Source: Mycolicibacterium bacteremicum (GTDB lineage: Bacteria; Actinomycetota; Actinomycetes; Mycobacteriales; Mycobacteriaceae). From it: 64,000 nucleotides of DNA. The position numbers and the translations under genes were made by a program. Location of the stretch: NCBI RefSeq assembly GCF_943913955.1, contig NZ_CALUAE010000032.1, forward strand, positions 1-64,000. Reading direction: 5' to 3'. The notes under the pieces were generated by a model. It did no database searches. It was not told where the DNA came from and saw only the letters and a list, made by a program, of their open reading frames with translations. Every line of letters begins with the position of its first letter. The stretch's first letter is position 1. Below, piece after piece: positions 1 through 9,327 of the stretch.

Positions 1-244
1 CACCGGCCAGTCAGGCCGCGTGACCGCGACTGTCACCTGATCATGCAGCAGACCCTTTCTCCCGCCGCCGATAGCCGAGGCTCAGGATCCGTCAGGTGGG
101 CGCCAAACATGAGACGTCACAGCCGCCGGCGTGGCAAAGATCGGTGGCGTGCGCGACGCATCGAGTCGACGGCGGGCGCGTCGGCTCGGTTACGCCGCGG
201 GCGGTCGCGGTGACCGCGTCTAGACATCCCAGGACCGTAGGTTG
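1..244. other. Left edge, no gene recognised
   Basis: I see no convincing reading frame here. The stretch lies downstream of the 3' end of the IS110-family transposase remnant and probably contains that element's end plus host DNA, but the boundary is not visible. Confidence 0.3.
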
Positions 245-712
245 TCAAGCTGCTTGGGTGTCGGATCCTGGTTGACGGTGGGCCCAGGCTTTGTGTTCGT
301 CATAGGCGGTGTGGTGGCGGAGGCAGCCGTGCAGGAGGCCGACGAGGCGGTTGCCCAGGGCGCGTAGTGCTTGGTGATGCAGGTCGCCTGCGGTGCGGTG
401 TTGGTCGTAGAAAGCGCGGGCGCCGGGACTGGTGGTCAGCGCGCAGAACGCCCATTGGTCGATCGCGTCGTAGAGGCGGCGGTTACGGACATGTCGGGCC
501 AGTACGGCACGTTTCTTGCCAGAGGCGATCGTCAATGGTGATGTTCCGGCGTAGTTTTTGCGAGACTTGGCGGTGGTGTAGCGGTTCGGGTCGTCCCCGA
601 ACTCACCGAGCACCCGGGCGCCGAGGATGACACCAAGTCCTGGCAGGGAGAGGTAGATGTCGGCGTCCGGGTGCGTCTCAAAATGCGATGCCAGCTCGGT
701 CTCGAGTGTCCG
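245..712 (-). pseudogene. IS110-family transposase, C-terminal fragment
   Basis: The frame encodes the C-terminal Transposase_20 (IS116/IS110/IS902) domain: a SLPGLG-type helix-hairpin-helix start, then GARVLGEFGDD, then an AGTSPLTIASGKKR block whose serine is the one conserved in this family. The N-terminal DEDD nuclease domain is missing. Reading upstream, the protein stops resembling IS110 at about 712, where IS21-family terminal repeats begin, so the IS21-family insertion or a deletion next to it removed the 5' half. The frame stays open through the repeats to 871, which makes it look like an intact 208-aa gene, but that extension is repeat DNA. It is almost certainly inactive. Confidence 0.8.
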
Positions 713-784
713 TGGCCATGAAAAAGTCCCCACTGGTGGCCAAGTGGAGGTCCCCACTGGTGGCCAGATAAAAGTCCCCACCCC
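713..784 (+). repeat. Left terminal repeat array of the IS21-family element
   Basis: Three tandem units of about 24 bp start at 713, 737 and 761. Each begins TGGCCA and contains GTCCCCACTGG or a close variant. Multiple short repeats at the ends are typical of transposase-binding sites in the IS21 family. Confidence 0.8.
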
Positions 785-870
785 GTGTTCGTCGTGTCGA
801 TCAGGAACTGCGGGCCCCGGTGGTGACGGTGAAGGTGCCAACCACTCATCGCCACCACCGGGGAGTTCCA

Positions 871-2385
871 TTGAAGTCTGCGAGGGACCGTATGGACATC
901 ATTTCTGCCTATCAACAACTCGGGTCGTATCGAGCCGCGGCCGAGTTGTGCGGCACCACCCACAAGACCGTGAAACGGGTGGTGGACAAGTTCGAAGCCG
1001 ACCAAGCCGGTGTGTCGCCGCCGGCACGCGCCCAGCGTGACCGAAACTACGATCCTGTCGCCGAGTTAGTCGCGGCGCGGGTGGCCAAGTCACAAGGGCG
1101 GATCTCGGCGAAACGGCTGCTTCCGATCGCCCAGGCGGCTGGGTACGGCGGCTCAGACCGTAACTTCCGCCGCCTGGTAGCCGAGGCGAAAAGGCAGTGG
1201 CGCCACACCCATCATCGGGGACGACGTCCGGCGGTGTGGACCCCGGGCGAGTATCTGGTCATCGATTGGGCCACCGTGGGTGGGCTGCACCTGTTCTGCG
1301 CGGTGCTGGCCTATTCACGGTGGCGCTTCGCGGCATTCGCAACCGACGAGAAGGCCACCACCACAATGGGGTTGATCGCCGAAGCGTTGGCCGCGATCGG
1401 CGGGGTGCCGCACAAGGTGCTTGCCGACCGGATGGGCTGCCTCAAGGCCGGGGTGGTCGCCAACCTGGTGATCCCCACCCCGGACTACGTCCGGTTCGCC
1501 ACCCATTACGGGTTCGCGCCGGACTTCTGCCACGCCGCCGATCCCGAATCCAAGGGCATCGTGGAGAACCTGGTGGGCTACGCCCAGCGTGATCTGGCCG
1601 TCCCGTTGTTCACCGAAGCCGAGATCGCCGGACAGGTGGTGAGCGTGCACGAGGCCAACGCTGCGGCCCGTCAGTGGTGTGTCGAGGTCAACGCACGGGT
1701 GCATTCGGAGATCTGCGAGGTTCCCGAGCAGCGCCTGCTCGCGGAGCGAGAGGTGTTGAGGCCGTTGCCGTCTCTGCGTCTGCAGATCGGTCCGCCGCCG
1801 GTGACCCGCAAGGTGGATCGACTCTCGTGTGTGCGGTTCGCCTCCGCCCGCTACTCGGTACCGAACCGTCTGATCGGGTCGACCGTCATCTTGGTTCAAC
1901 GCGATGGCCAACTGGTCATCGTTGAGCAGTTCTCCGGTGAGGTGGTCGCCGAACACGACCTGGCAATGCCGGGAACGTCCTCGGTCCTCGATGAACACTA
2001 TGAGCGTCCACGGCAGGCACCCAGCCGCCAACCGCGCCCCAGAACTACTGCCGAGCAACAGTTCTGCGCGCTAGGCGATAGCGCCGAGAAGTTCCTCATC
2101 GGGGCCGCGGCCATCGGCAACAGCCGATTGCCTGCGGAACTGGACGTACTGTTGGCGCTGGGTGCCGCTCACGGCACCGACGCCCTGGTGGCGGCGTTGA
2201 ACCGGGCGGTGGCGTTCAAACGGTTCCGCGCCGCCGATGTGCGCTCCATCCTGGCCGCCGGGGCCGGCGCTCCGCAGCCCCGCTCGGCTGGCGAGGCGTT
2301 GATCCTTGATCTGCCGCTCGCTCCGACCCGGTCGTTGGACGCTTACAAAGTCGGCCCGGTCGCCGAAGGCGGGGTGACTCCATGA
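871..2385 (+). CDS. istA: IS21-family transposase IstA
   Basis: This is the DDE (rve-type) transposase that cuts and joins the ends of the IS21-family element. The N-terminus is a helix-turn-helix (about residues 8-45: YQQLGSYRAAAELCGTTHKT). An integrase core follows, with the first Asp in YLVIDWATVGG, the second in VLADRMGC and the Glu in ESKGIVENLVGYAQRDL. A C-terminal beta domain comes after. I chose TTG at 871 because family members usually start M-K-S-A-R; an ATG at 820 would add residues encoded by the terminal repeat region, and ATG 892 is another option. It overlaps istB by 4 nt (ATGA), the usual coupling. The frame is intact and appears functional. Confidence 0.9.
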   Translation: MKSARDRMDIISAYQQLGSYRAAAELCGTTHKTVKRVVDKFEADQAGVSPPARAQRDRNYDPVAELVAARVAKSQGRISAKRLLPIAQAAGYGGSDRNFRRLVAEAKRQWRHTHHRGRRPAVWTPGEYLVIDWATVGGLHLFCAVLAYSRWRFAAFATDEKATTTMGLIAEALAAIGGVPHKVLADRMGCLKAGVVANLVIPTPDYVRFATHYGFAPDFCHAADPESKGIVENLVGYAQRDLAVPLFTEAEIAGQVVSVHEANAAARQWCVEVNARVHSEICEVPEQRLLAEREVLRPLPSLRLQIGPPPVTRKVDRLSCVRFASARYSVPNRLIGSTVILVQRDGQLVIVEQFSGEVVAEHDLAMPGTSSVLDEHYERPRQAPSRQPRPRTTAEQQFCALGDSAEKFLIGAAAIGNSRLPAELDVLLALGAAHGTDALVAALNRAVAFKRFRAADVRSILAAGAGAPQPRSAGEALILDLPLAPTRSLDAYKVGPVAEGGVTP

Positions 2386-3185
2386 CGACCTCCGCTACAG
2401 AATCGAAGACGAAAACTGTTCCACCGCAGTCTGTACCGGTACTGGCCGCTGATCTCGATGCGGGGCTGCGTCGACTCAAACTCGCCGCGATCCGGCGCAC
2501 GGCACCCGAGGTCCTGCTCACCGCGAAAACTCAACGCTGGACCCCCGAGGAAGTGCTGCGCACCCTTGTCGAGACAGAACTCGCCGCCCGCGATGCCTCC
2601 AACATCGTCAACCGCCTCAAAGTTGCCGGGTTCCCGGTCACCAAGACCTTGGAGTCCTTCGATGTCACAGCATCGTCGATACAGCCGAAGGTGTTCGACT
2701 ATCTGTCGAGCTTGGAATGGGTTCGCAATCAACAGAACTTGTCGATCATCGGACCCGCTGGCACCGGCAAGTCGCACACCCTGATCGGGCTCGGGATCGC
2801 CGCCATCCACGCCGGACACAAAGTCCGCTACTTCACCGCTGCCGATCTCATCGAAACCCTTTACCGAGGGCTGGCCGACAACACCGTCGGCAAGATCATC
2901 GAATCACTATTGCGCGTCGACCTCATCATCCTCGACGAACTCGGCTTCGCACCCCTAGATGACACCGGCACCCAGCTACTGTTCCGCCTCGTCGCCGGCG
3001 CCTACGAACGCCGCTCCCTGGCCATCGGCTCGCACTGGCCGTTCGAACAATGGGGTCGCTTCCTACCTGAGCAGACCACCGCAGTCAGCATCCTCGACCG
3101 CCTCCTGCACCACGCCACCGTTGTCATCACCACCGGCGACTCATACCGCATGAAAGACGCCAAACACCGCAAGGAGGACACCTGA
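2382..3185 (+). CDS. istB: IS21-family helper ATPase IstB
   Basis: IstB is a AAA+ ATPase (DnaA/DnaC-like) that helps IstA select and activate the target. A Walker A motif, GPAGTGKSH, lies near residue 125, followed by the Walker B segment DLIILDELGF and sensor region SHWPFEQWGRFLP. The C-terminal DRLLHHATVVITTGDSYRMK is characteristic of IstB. At 267 aa it has the family's usual length. The start overlaps the istA stop codon. The gene ends about 70 bp before the right end of the element. Confidence 0.92.
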   Translation: MTTSATESKTKTVPPQSVPVLAADLDAGLRRLKLAAIRRTAPEVLLTAKTQRWTPEEVLRTLVETELAARDASNIVNRLKVAGFPVTKTLESFDVTASSIQPKVFDYLSSLEWVRNQQNLSIIGPAGTGKSHTLIGLGIAAIHAGHKVRYFTAADLIETLYRGLADNTVGKIIESLLRVDLIILDELGFAPLDDTGTQLLFRLVAGAYERRSLAIGSHWPFEQWGRFLPEQTTAVSILDRLLHHATVVITTGDSYRMKDAKHRKEDT

Positions 3186-3207
3186 CCAACCCCTGAACTA
3201 TCCGCAC

Positions 3208-3255
3208 GGGGCGGGGACTTTTACCTGGCCACCAGTGGGGACATCAACTTGGCCA
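3208..3255 (-). repeat. Right terminal repeat of the IS21-family element
   Basis: Two 24-bp units lie in inverted orientation to those on the left. Read outward the frame is open and contains a GTG at 3235, which now serves as the apparent start of the adjacent ATPase gene. Confidence 0.8.
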
Positions 3256-5298
3256 TTGACACTCGATGTTTCGGCAGAACGGGTCGTAGTGCGACTGAAC
3301 GCTGCCTCGCCGCAAGCGACAGCGCTCAACGCGGGCAGTGTGCAGCGATTCCCTCGAATAAACGGTTACGTACTGATTCCCAGTGAAATCGGCTACACAG
3401 TGGGCACTATCACCTGGATCGGTACCAACCGCGCCGTCCTTCCAGTCGCGCTTCGAGATCGGGAGCAGAAGCAGGGCATTGTCGACCTCCCGTTGCCTGA
3501 TCGGTCGATGACAGTCACCCTGCTGGGCACATTACAGGGGTCTGATCGCAGTTGTGCACCAACACTTTCACGCGGCGTCACCAGCTATCCCACGGTGGGC
3601 GACCCTGTTCTCATCCCAACCACTGTGCAATCGGAGGCGATCGCACACGGCGACAAAGACGCTCGGGTGGTGATTGGCACCTCACCCCTTGCCGGGGACA
3701 TACCCGTGCGGATCGACCCGGACAAGCTGTTTGGCCGTCACCTGGCAATTCTGGGCAACACAGGCTCGGGGAAATCGTGCACGGTCGCCGGCCTACTTCG
3801 GTGGTGCCTGCAATCGGCGATTGATGACGCGCGCGGCGACGCAGAGCGCCAAGAGCGAGTACCGAACGCACGATTCATTGTCCTCGACCCCAACGGAGAG
3901 TATGCGAAGACCTTCAGTGACATCGAGAACACGACCGTTATCAACATCAGCGCTGAGCCGGGTGACAATGGCGGCGCAGTGGATTTGAACGTTCCCGGAT
4001 GGCTCTGGAACAGCTCCGAATGGGCAAGCGTGTTGGCTGCCCGCCCCGGTGTGCAACGACCGGTCCTTAACGAGGCGCTTCGCACTCTCCGCGCAGGTGC
4101 CGATCACGCCGATCCGCCAAGTGCACTGCTGGACAGGATTATTCGTGGCTATGACGCTCGAGTTAGGGAAGCGTTCCATAGCGGCCAACACGCCGCGTTT
4201 CCACATAGCGCAAATTTCGGACAGGTACTCGACAGATGTCGGGAAGACCTGGATACGTTCGCGCTCCTCACGCACTACGCCAACACCGGGGAGCAACTCC
4301 TCGACACCATCAACGCCGTTGTGTCCGCGCCCGGTCAGACATACACATCGAGAGGAACGGTCGGTTACAACGGCTTCTCATCGGCTGCGGTCAAGCGGAT
4401 ACTCGATGCCTTCGACGCGCTGGGACCACTCCTGACGAGCCCGGGACCGGCATCCCTGGCGACAAACATCGATGCACCAACGCAATTCAAAACAGAAGAG
4501 CTTGTAGATCGCATCGAATTCCTTGTGACTCAACCTGACTACTCGTCGAATGCGCAACACATCTCACCGATGAGCCTTCGGCTGCGGACCATTCTTGCTG
4601 ATGAACGAGTCCGGTCGGTAATGGCCCGTGACGACGAACCCACCCTCCAAGAATGGATTGAGCAGTACCTCGGCGACCCAATAGGTGAACCGCACGCCAC
4701 CGTCACGGTTGTCGATCTATCTTTGGTCCCGACCGATGTCGTGCACACCGCGGTCTCCGTGATCGGGCGAGTGATCTTCGAAGCGCTACAACGCTATCGG
4801 AAGGTCCATCGAGACGAGCTACCTACAGTTCTCGTTCTGGAGGAGGCGCACACGTTCGTGGCGGCGCGCGCCGAGGAGACCGATGTACCTTCGGCTAGGC
4901 AGATGTGCCGCAATGTGTTCGAGCGGATCGCGCGGGAAGGTCGAAAGTTTGGATTGAGCTTAGTCCTGTCGTCGCAACGACCCAGCGAGTTGTCGCAGAC
5001 CGTCTTGGCGCAGTGCAATAGCTTTCTACTGCACCGCCTGGTTAATGACATTGACCAGGCCCTCGTAAAGCGGCTGGTTCCTGACGCGTTAGGAGATCTG
5101 CTTAGCGAACTGCCCTCACTGCCGGCCAGACGAGCAATCCTGCTCGGATGGGCATCTCCAATGCCGGCGCTCGTCCAGATCACCGAGCTTGACGAGACGC
5201 ATCGACCGCAATCGAAGGATCCCCGATTCTGGGACGTATGGACGGGACGTGAAGCACGCGACGGTGGATGGCAGGCGGTCATCGACAAATGGGCGTGA
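3235..5298 (+). pseudogene. HerA/DUF87-type ATPase, 5' end replaced by IS DNA
   Basis: This encodes a HerA-FtsK superfamily ATPase with the typical layout: an N-terminal HAS-barrel beta domain (roughly residues 10-150), Walker A GNTGSGKS at 174-181, and Walker B VLVLEEAHTF near 530 followed by an ERIAREGRKFGLSLVLSSQRPSEL sensor/arginine-finger region. Residues 1-7 are encoded by the IS right end, so the native start and upstream sequence are gone; the missing piece is probably only a few residues to a short N-terminus. In bacteria such ATPases usually work with a nuclease or SIR2/DUF4297-type partner in defence or DNA processing. No partner remains here. The gene looks visibly less GC-rich than its neighbours, suggesting separate acquisition. 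It could still be expressed from IS DNA. Confidence 0.7.
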
Positions 5299-5457
5299 CC
5301 GGGGACCTCGATCCGCGCGTTCCCGGTTGACGGGCTAACGACGGTTGAACAATCCGCAGCAGCAAAATGATGATGGCAGTGGTGTCGATCAGTCAGCGGG
5401 ACTGACCGACGCGCAACGTCTGGCCGTGAGTGGAGTCAGCCCTGAGCAGAGATCGGT

Positions 5458-6849
5458 TCAGTACTCGATAAGCCTGACTGCGTGAGTAGTCATCCCGCTC
5501 GGTCTGACGGGGGCGACTCGGACTTGGGAGCCGGTGAAGGGAGCTTCGAGCATCTGGCCTTGCCCCAGGTAGAGAGCCACGTGTTGGCTGCCGCCGGCGC
5601 CCCAGAAGAGAAGGTCGCCGCGGCGCATCTGGCTCACTGGTATGCGTCGGCCCTGTTCGTACTGTGCACCAGAATATTTCGGCAGTTTTATGCCGACGCC
5701 GGCAAATGCGTAGACCATGAGCCCGGAGCAGTCGAATCCCACGGTGCCAGCACCCTGGTCGATGCCTTTGGTGGGGCCACCGGCGTTTCCGCCGCCCCAC
5801 GAGTAGGGGACGCCCATCTGCGACATTCCTCTGCGGATCGCGAACTCTGCGGCCTGTTGTCCGTAGACCCGGGGGATCTGGCCGGTGGGTGCTGTGGCGG
5901 CCGCCGGAGTCGGCGACGGCAGGATCCCTAGAGTGACGAGGAAACGGCGGCCGAGGTCGGCGGTGAGTTGTGCTGATGTCGCCGAGATTTGCAGCACGGA
6001 GTTGATGACGGCGACCGGGTCTTGCAGGTTGACGTTGGGCAGAATCGGTACCGTCTGGTTCCAGTTTCTGCCGGCGTCCTGTCGTGAGGGGCTTGTATCC
6101 CAGTCTCGGATCGCCACTCCAAGATCACCATCAGCGTCCGCCGGCGCGGATGCCGTAGTGGGTGATGCACGGAGTGCCTCGTCGAGCCGCTGGCGGGTGA
6201 CGCGTGCCTGTGTTGCGGCGGAATCGATATCGGCTTGTTTGGCGGCGAATGTGCTTTCGGTGGAGCGAAGTTGCTGCACAGCTGCGTCGTAGCGCTCTTG
6301 CGCGTCGCGTGCCGCGCCGTCGGCGCCCTCCTGGGCTTGGCGTGCCGCTGACTCGGCATTGGTCTGTTCGGTGCGGGCGCGCTGCAGGTTCTGTTGTGCC
6401 TCGCTGAACGCTAGGACCATTGTCTGTTGTGTCGTTCCGTCGGAGATGAGTTGCTCAGGGGTCGTCGCCAAAATGGGCCACGGTTGTGGGCCGCTCGTGT
6501 ACTGGGAGGCGGCGAACTCGTCGAACTTCGCTTGTGCGCGGTTTGCGGATTCGGACACCTGTTGGGCCTCCTGCTGTGACTCGTCAACGGCGCGCCGGGC
6601 AACTTGGGCGGTGTCGCGTGCGCGTTCCAGGTCGTGCAGGGCTTTCATGACTAACTCTTGTTGCGTGTGAATGCTGGATTGCAGATCGGCCAGCTCCTGG
6701 TCTGCGCGCGCCACGTCGCCGACCAGGGTGGCGATGGCATCAGATGCTGTGTTCGGTTGCGCGGTTGCCGCCGTTTGATTGGTCAGCACGAGAGCTGAGG
6801 CCAGCGGTACGGCCAGCGTCATTCGCACCGCTCTTGCGTTGAAACCCAC
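5458..6849 (-). CDS. RipA-like NlpC/P60 peptidoglycan endopeptidase
   Basis: This is a secreted cell-wall hydrolase that cuts the peptide stem of peptidoglycan. A signal peptide (about residues 1-30) leads into a long coiled coil rich in Gln/Ala/Arg (about 35-230). A proline-rich linker follows, then an NlpC/P60 domain with catalytic Cys374 (FDCSG), His423 (SQHV) and a third residue near Glu435. The C-terminal domain closely resembles M. tuberculosis RipA (Rv1477), which is needed for daughter-cell separation, and its length (463 aa) is about that of RipA. A perfect BlaI-type dyad lies 35 nt upstream. It is probably a stress-induced paralogue of chromosomal RipA/RipB. Confidence 0.88.
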   Translation of the reverse strand: MGFNARAVRMTLAVPLASALVLTNQTAATAQPNTASDAIATLVGDVARADQELADLQSSIHTQQELVMKALHDLERARDTAQVARRAVDESQQEAQQVSESANRAQAKFDEFAASQYTSGPQPWPILATTPEQLISDGTTQQTMVLAFSEAQQNLQRARTEQTNAESAARQAQEGADGAARDAQERYDAAVQQLRSTESTFAAKQADIDSAATQARVTRQRLDEALRASPTTASAPADADGDLGVAIRDWDTSPSRQDAGRNWNQTVPILPNVNLQDPVAVINSVLQISATSAQLTADLGRRFLVTLGILPSPTPAAATAPTGQIPRVYGQQAAEFAIRRGMSQMGVPYSWGGGNAGGPTKGIDQGAGTVGFDCSGLMVYAFAGVGIKLPKYSGAQYEQGRRIPVSQMRRGDLLFWGAGGSQHVALYLGQGQMLEAPFTGSQVRVAPVRPSGMTTHAVRLIEY

Positions 6850-6883
6850 TGGCGCACCTTCCGCCTCGCATCAGCCGACTATC

Positions 6884-6900
6884 TACTGAGTAACTCAGTA
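6884..6900. promoter_or_regulatory. BlaI-type operator, class A (perfect dyad)
   Basis: TACTGAG-TAA-CTCAGTA is a perfect 7-3-7 inverted repeat upstream of the RipA-like gene on the minus strand. The same design recurs at 20623 and, with mismatches, at 27143 and 10654. Confidence 0.8.
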
Positions 6901-6995
6901 CGTGGCGAGCGTATAGCAGTTCTGTCGCACTCTTCACTTCCGTCACATACCTGTGACCTCAGCAGGTCGGCCGGGTACCGGGTGTGCGCCGTGGT

Positions 6996-7625
6996 CTAGG
7001 TGGAACCGTCGCGGTCGTCCGAAGCCGACGCATCCGCGGTGGAGTTCGACTCGGGTGGCTCTTGGGCCTCTCGTCGGCGTCGACGGGCCTGCCAGATGGT
7101 GATCAGAGCTCCGACGGCGAGGCCGGCCGCTGCTGCCCACAGAATCGCCGCCGAGGCGCTCCCGTCGTCGGATGGCGCCGGCGGCTGCGCGGGGGCTGCA
7201 GGAGGCGGAGTATCGACAGTAGCGGGTGTGGATGCTGCGGGCTGGGACGGGGCTTGCTCCACGGTGAAGGTGTATGACCCCGACACGGGATGTCCGTCGG
7301 CGGACAGGACGCGGTACCCGACGGTGAACGCACCATCGGTGAGAGCATCCGGCCCGATTGTCGCCTTCAGTGTCGACCCAGCCACCACGGGAGTGTCCGA
7401 GACCCAGTTTCGCCCGTCGGATCCATTGACGACGACATTGGCGAACGTTGCGTTGATGTCCTCGTTGAACGTCAGGGTGATTGTCGTCGGCGGCGCGATG
7501 AGTGACGATCCCTCTGCAGGATCGGATTCGATTAATGCGGTGTGGGCGGCGGCGGTCCCGGTACTGCTGGCCCAGAAAACCAGCGCCAATAGGCTTGTCG
7601 CGATCAAGCGTGCGGTCGCGGTCAC
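6996..7625 (-). CDS. CopC/YobA-type periplasmic copper-binding protein
   Basis: CopC-domain protein that binds copper outside the membrane. A signal peptide ending in TAAA is followed by HTALIESDPAEGS; the His after cleavage is the N-terminal Cu(II) ligand of the CopC family. The domain runs to SADGHPVSGSYTFTV (about residues 28-122). A Pro/Ala-rich linker, one membrane helix (about 160-180) and a charged C-terminal tail follow, the anchored form usual in actinobacteria. It diverges from the TlpA-like gene, with one BlaI-type operator between them. Together with CtaG and CopD proteins nearby it points to copper delivery to a cytochrome oxidase. Confidence 0.9.
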   Translation of the reverse strand: MTATARLIATSLLALVFWASSTGTAAAHTALIESDPAEGSSLIAPPTTITLTFNEDINATFANVVVNGSDGRNWVSDTPVVAGSTLKATIGPDALTDGAFTVGYRVLSADGHPVSGSYTFTVEQAPSQPAASTPATVDTPPPAAPAQPPAPSDDGSASAAILWAAAAGLAVGALITIWQARRRRREAQEPPESNSTADASASDDRDGST

Positions 7626-7679
7626 ATATCTTCCGATCCGTCGGTGGCGGCCGGGAGGTATCGCCGGCGCGATACCATT

Positions 7680-7698
7680 CTACGTATCTACTACGTAG
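7680..7698. promoter_or_regulatory. BlaI-type operator, class B
   Basis: CTACGTA-TCTAC-TACGTAG is a perfect 7-5-7 dyad in the divergent interval between the copC-like gene (minus) and the tlpA-like gene (plus), so it can control both. Confidence 0.82.
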
Positions 7699-7725
7699 TG
7701 AGTGTGAGTGGGAGGCATGTGGCAC

Positions 7726-8337
7726 ATGGTGGTCGGAGTGTGGCGCACATTTGCCACGGCGGCGACGGCAATAGTTGTCGTCGCGTCTACGAGCAGTTGC
7801 TCGACGGGTACGGACGCGGTCGCTCAGGGTGGCACATTTCAGTTCGTAGCTCCTGGCGGGCAAGTCGACATCTTCTTCGACCCGCCTGACGAGCGCGGCC
7901 GACCGGGTCCGGTCAGCGGTCCTGATTTGTTGGACATCAATCGCACCGTGTCTGTCGAGGATTTTCCGGGGCAGGTCGTGGTCATCAATATCTGGGGACA
8001 GTGGTGTGCGCCGTGTCGGACCGAGATGCCCGAACTCCAGCAGGTGTACGACGCAACACGATCCGAAGGTGTCGCCTTCCTCGGTATCGACGTTCGCGAC
8101 AACAACCGCCAGGCCGCGGTGGATTTCATCACCGACCGCCAGGTCACCTTTCCGTCCATCTATGACCCGTCGATGCGCACGATGATCGCTTTCGGCGACC
8201 GGTATCCCACCGCGGTGATCCCCTCGACGATCGTCTTGGATCGGGACCACCGCGTAGCGGCAGTGTTTCTCCGCGCTCTTTTGGCCGAGGACCTTGAGCC
8301 TCTAGTTCGCCGCCTTGCCGCTGAACCCGGCCGATGA
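7726..8337 (+). CDS. TlpA/ResA-like thioredoxin lipoprotein
   Basis: Membrane-anchored thiol-disulfide reductase. A lipobox ends at Cys25 (TSSC), and a thioredoxin fold carries the redox motif W-Cys94-A-P-Cys97. A cis-Pro region (YPTAVIPSTIV) lies further on. It resembles M. tuberculosis Rv0526 (CcsX), which works with ResB in cytochrome c maturation, and could also reduce the CuA site or copper chaperones. ATG 7726 is preferred because GGGAGG (7710-7715) lies at a suitable distance; GTG 7708 and ATG 7717 are in frame. Followed by ctaG after 12 nt. The class B operator lies just upstream. Confidence 0.87.
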   Translation: MVVGVWRTFATAATAIVVVASTSSCSTGTDAVAQGGTFQFVAPGGQVDIFFDPPDERGRPGPVSGPDLLDINRTVSVEDFPGQVVVINIWGQWCAPCRTEMPELQQVYDATRSEGVAFLGIDVRDNNRQAAVDFITDRQVTFPSIYDPSMRTMIAFGDRYPTAVIPSTIVLDRDHRVAAVFLRALLAEDLEPLVRRLAAEPGR

Positions 8338-8349
8338 GGCAGCAGTCGC

Positions 8350-9327
8350 GTGTTCGGTGAGGTGACGCTGCCGAGGGAACCACCCTCAGTGTTGGGGATG
8401 TTCGACTGGCTACCACCGGCCGTACCGCTCTTGCCGGCCGTCGCGATCGGTTTATCGGTGTGGTACCTGCTGGCTCTTCGCCGTGTGCGATCGCAAGGGC
8501 GGCAGTGGAGCTGGGTACGGACGACGAGCTTTCTGTCCGGCTGCGTGGTGCTGGCAGCGGTGACCGGTCTTGCCGTCGACAGCTACGGCTATCGGCTGTT
8601 CAGTGCGTTCATGTTCCAGCATTTGACGTTGTCGATTCTGGTGCCGCCGCTGCTGGTGCTCGGCGCGCCGGGGCGCCTTCTGCTGCGATCCACACCTCAT
8701 CGCGGCTTCGGGCGCCATGTGCTCGTCGCCGCCCTTGCCGGATTGCGGTGCCGTGCCAGCCGCGTATTTGTACATCACGGGTTCACCATCCCGGTGTTCC
8801 TGCTGAGCTATTACGGGTTGTATCTTTCGGACCTGTTCGATGCGGCCGCGGCCGGCGTCGGCGGGCATCTGCTGCTGCAGGTGTTTTTTCTGATCAGCGG
8901 GATTCTGTTCATCCTGCCGATCCTGTCCACCGGCCCGTTGCCGGTCCGCCAGAGCAACCTAGGTCGATTCTTCGACATCTTCGTGGAGATGCCGCTGCAC
9001 GTCTTCATCGGGGTCATTCTCATGATGGCTCCTCGCGCGCTCACCACCACCTTCTCCCGCCCACCGCCCGAGTGGAATGTGGACCCGGTCGCCGATCAGG
9101 CAGTAGCCGGAGCCCTGGCATGGTCCTATGGCGAGCCGATTGCCTTGGCCACGGTCTTGCTGTTCGCGGTCCGGTGGCGCCGTGACGAGCAGTCCGAGTC
9201 GAGCCGGCGCGAAGCCGACGCCGCGACCAGCGACGCAGAATTAGCGGCGTACAACGCGTTCTTGCGCGGATTGCACGAGGGTCCGCCGCGTACTGGGGAG
9301 GGCAGCGACGGATGGCCGGACCGTTAG
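8350..9327 (+). CDS. ctaG: CtaG-type cytochrome c oxidase assembly protein
   Basis: Polytopic membrane protein of the caa3_CtaG family (PF09678), proposed to help deliver copper to cytochrome oxidase. About seven hydrophobic segments are visible, with family landmarks FMFQHLTLSILVPPLLVLGAPGRLLLR, a second segment with SGILFILPILSTGPLP, and EMPLHVFIGVILMM. The C-terminus is a charged tail. It sits in an apparent operon with the TlpA-like gene. GTG 8350 is given; ATG 8398 is an equally plausible start. It converges with the M56 gene, overlapping by 4 nt at the stop codons. A second CtaG domain is fused to CopD at 17988. Confidence 0.88.
   Translation: MFGEVTLPREPPSVLGMFDWLPPAVPLLPAVAIGLSVWYLLALRRVRSQGRQWSWVRTTSFLSGCVVLAAVTGLAVDSYGYRLFSAFMFQHLTLSILVPPLLVLGAPGRLLLRSTPHRGFGRHVLVAALAGLRCRASRVFVHHGFTIPVFLLSYYGLYLSDLFDAAAAGVGGHLLLQVFFLISGILFILPILSTGPLPVRQSNLGRFFDIFVEMPLHVFIGVILMMAPRALTTTFSRPPPEWNVDPVADQAVAGALAWSYGEPIALATVLLFAVRWRRDEQSESSRREADAATSDAELAAYNAFLRGLHEGPPRTGEGSDGWPDR

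Larger units (their letters stand above)
713..3255 (+). mobile_element. IS21-family insertion sequence (istA-istB)
   Basis: The element consists of inverted terminal repeats enclosing an istA-istB pair. The right 48 bp (3208-3255) match 737-784 on the left in inverted orientation with few differences, and the left end has one further unit. The outer boundaries are set at TGGCCA/TGGCCA. A further 9-bp inverted match, TCGAGTGTC (702-710) against GACACTCGA (3259-3267), could mean that the true ends lie slightly outside. No target-site duplication is visible for either choice. The left flank is IS110 sequence and the right flank is a truncated ATPase gene, which suggests deletion after insertion. 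Confidence 0.85.

Noticed and set aside
713..784. Short CRISPR-like repeat array
   Set aside because: The 24-bp units are contiguous without spacers and match the inverted end of the IS element.
532..1005. Open frames crossing the IS21-family left end on both strands
   Set aside because: They are read-through of terminal repeats plus shadows of the IS110 remnant and istA.
5299..5457. Possible small gene or terminator after the HerA-type gene
   Set aside because: No frame with start and ribosome-binding site, and no convincing stem-loop could be traced by eye.
6943..8250. 435-aa minus-strand frame covering copC and tlpA
   Set aside because: Arg/His-rich shadow frame; the copC-like and TlpA-like products on the proper frames have signal peptides and family motifs.
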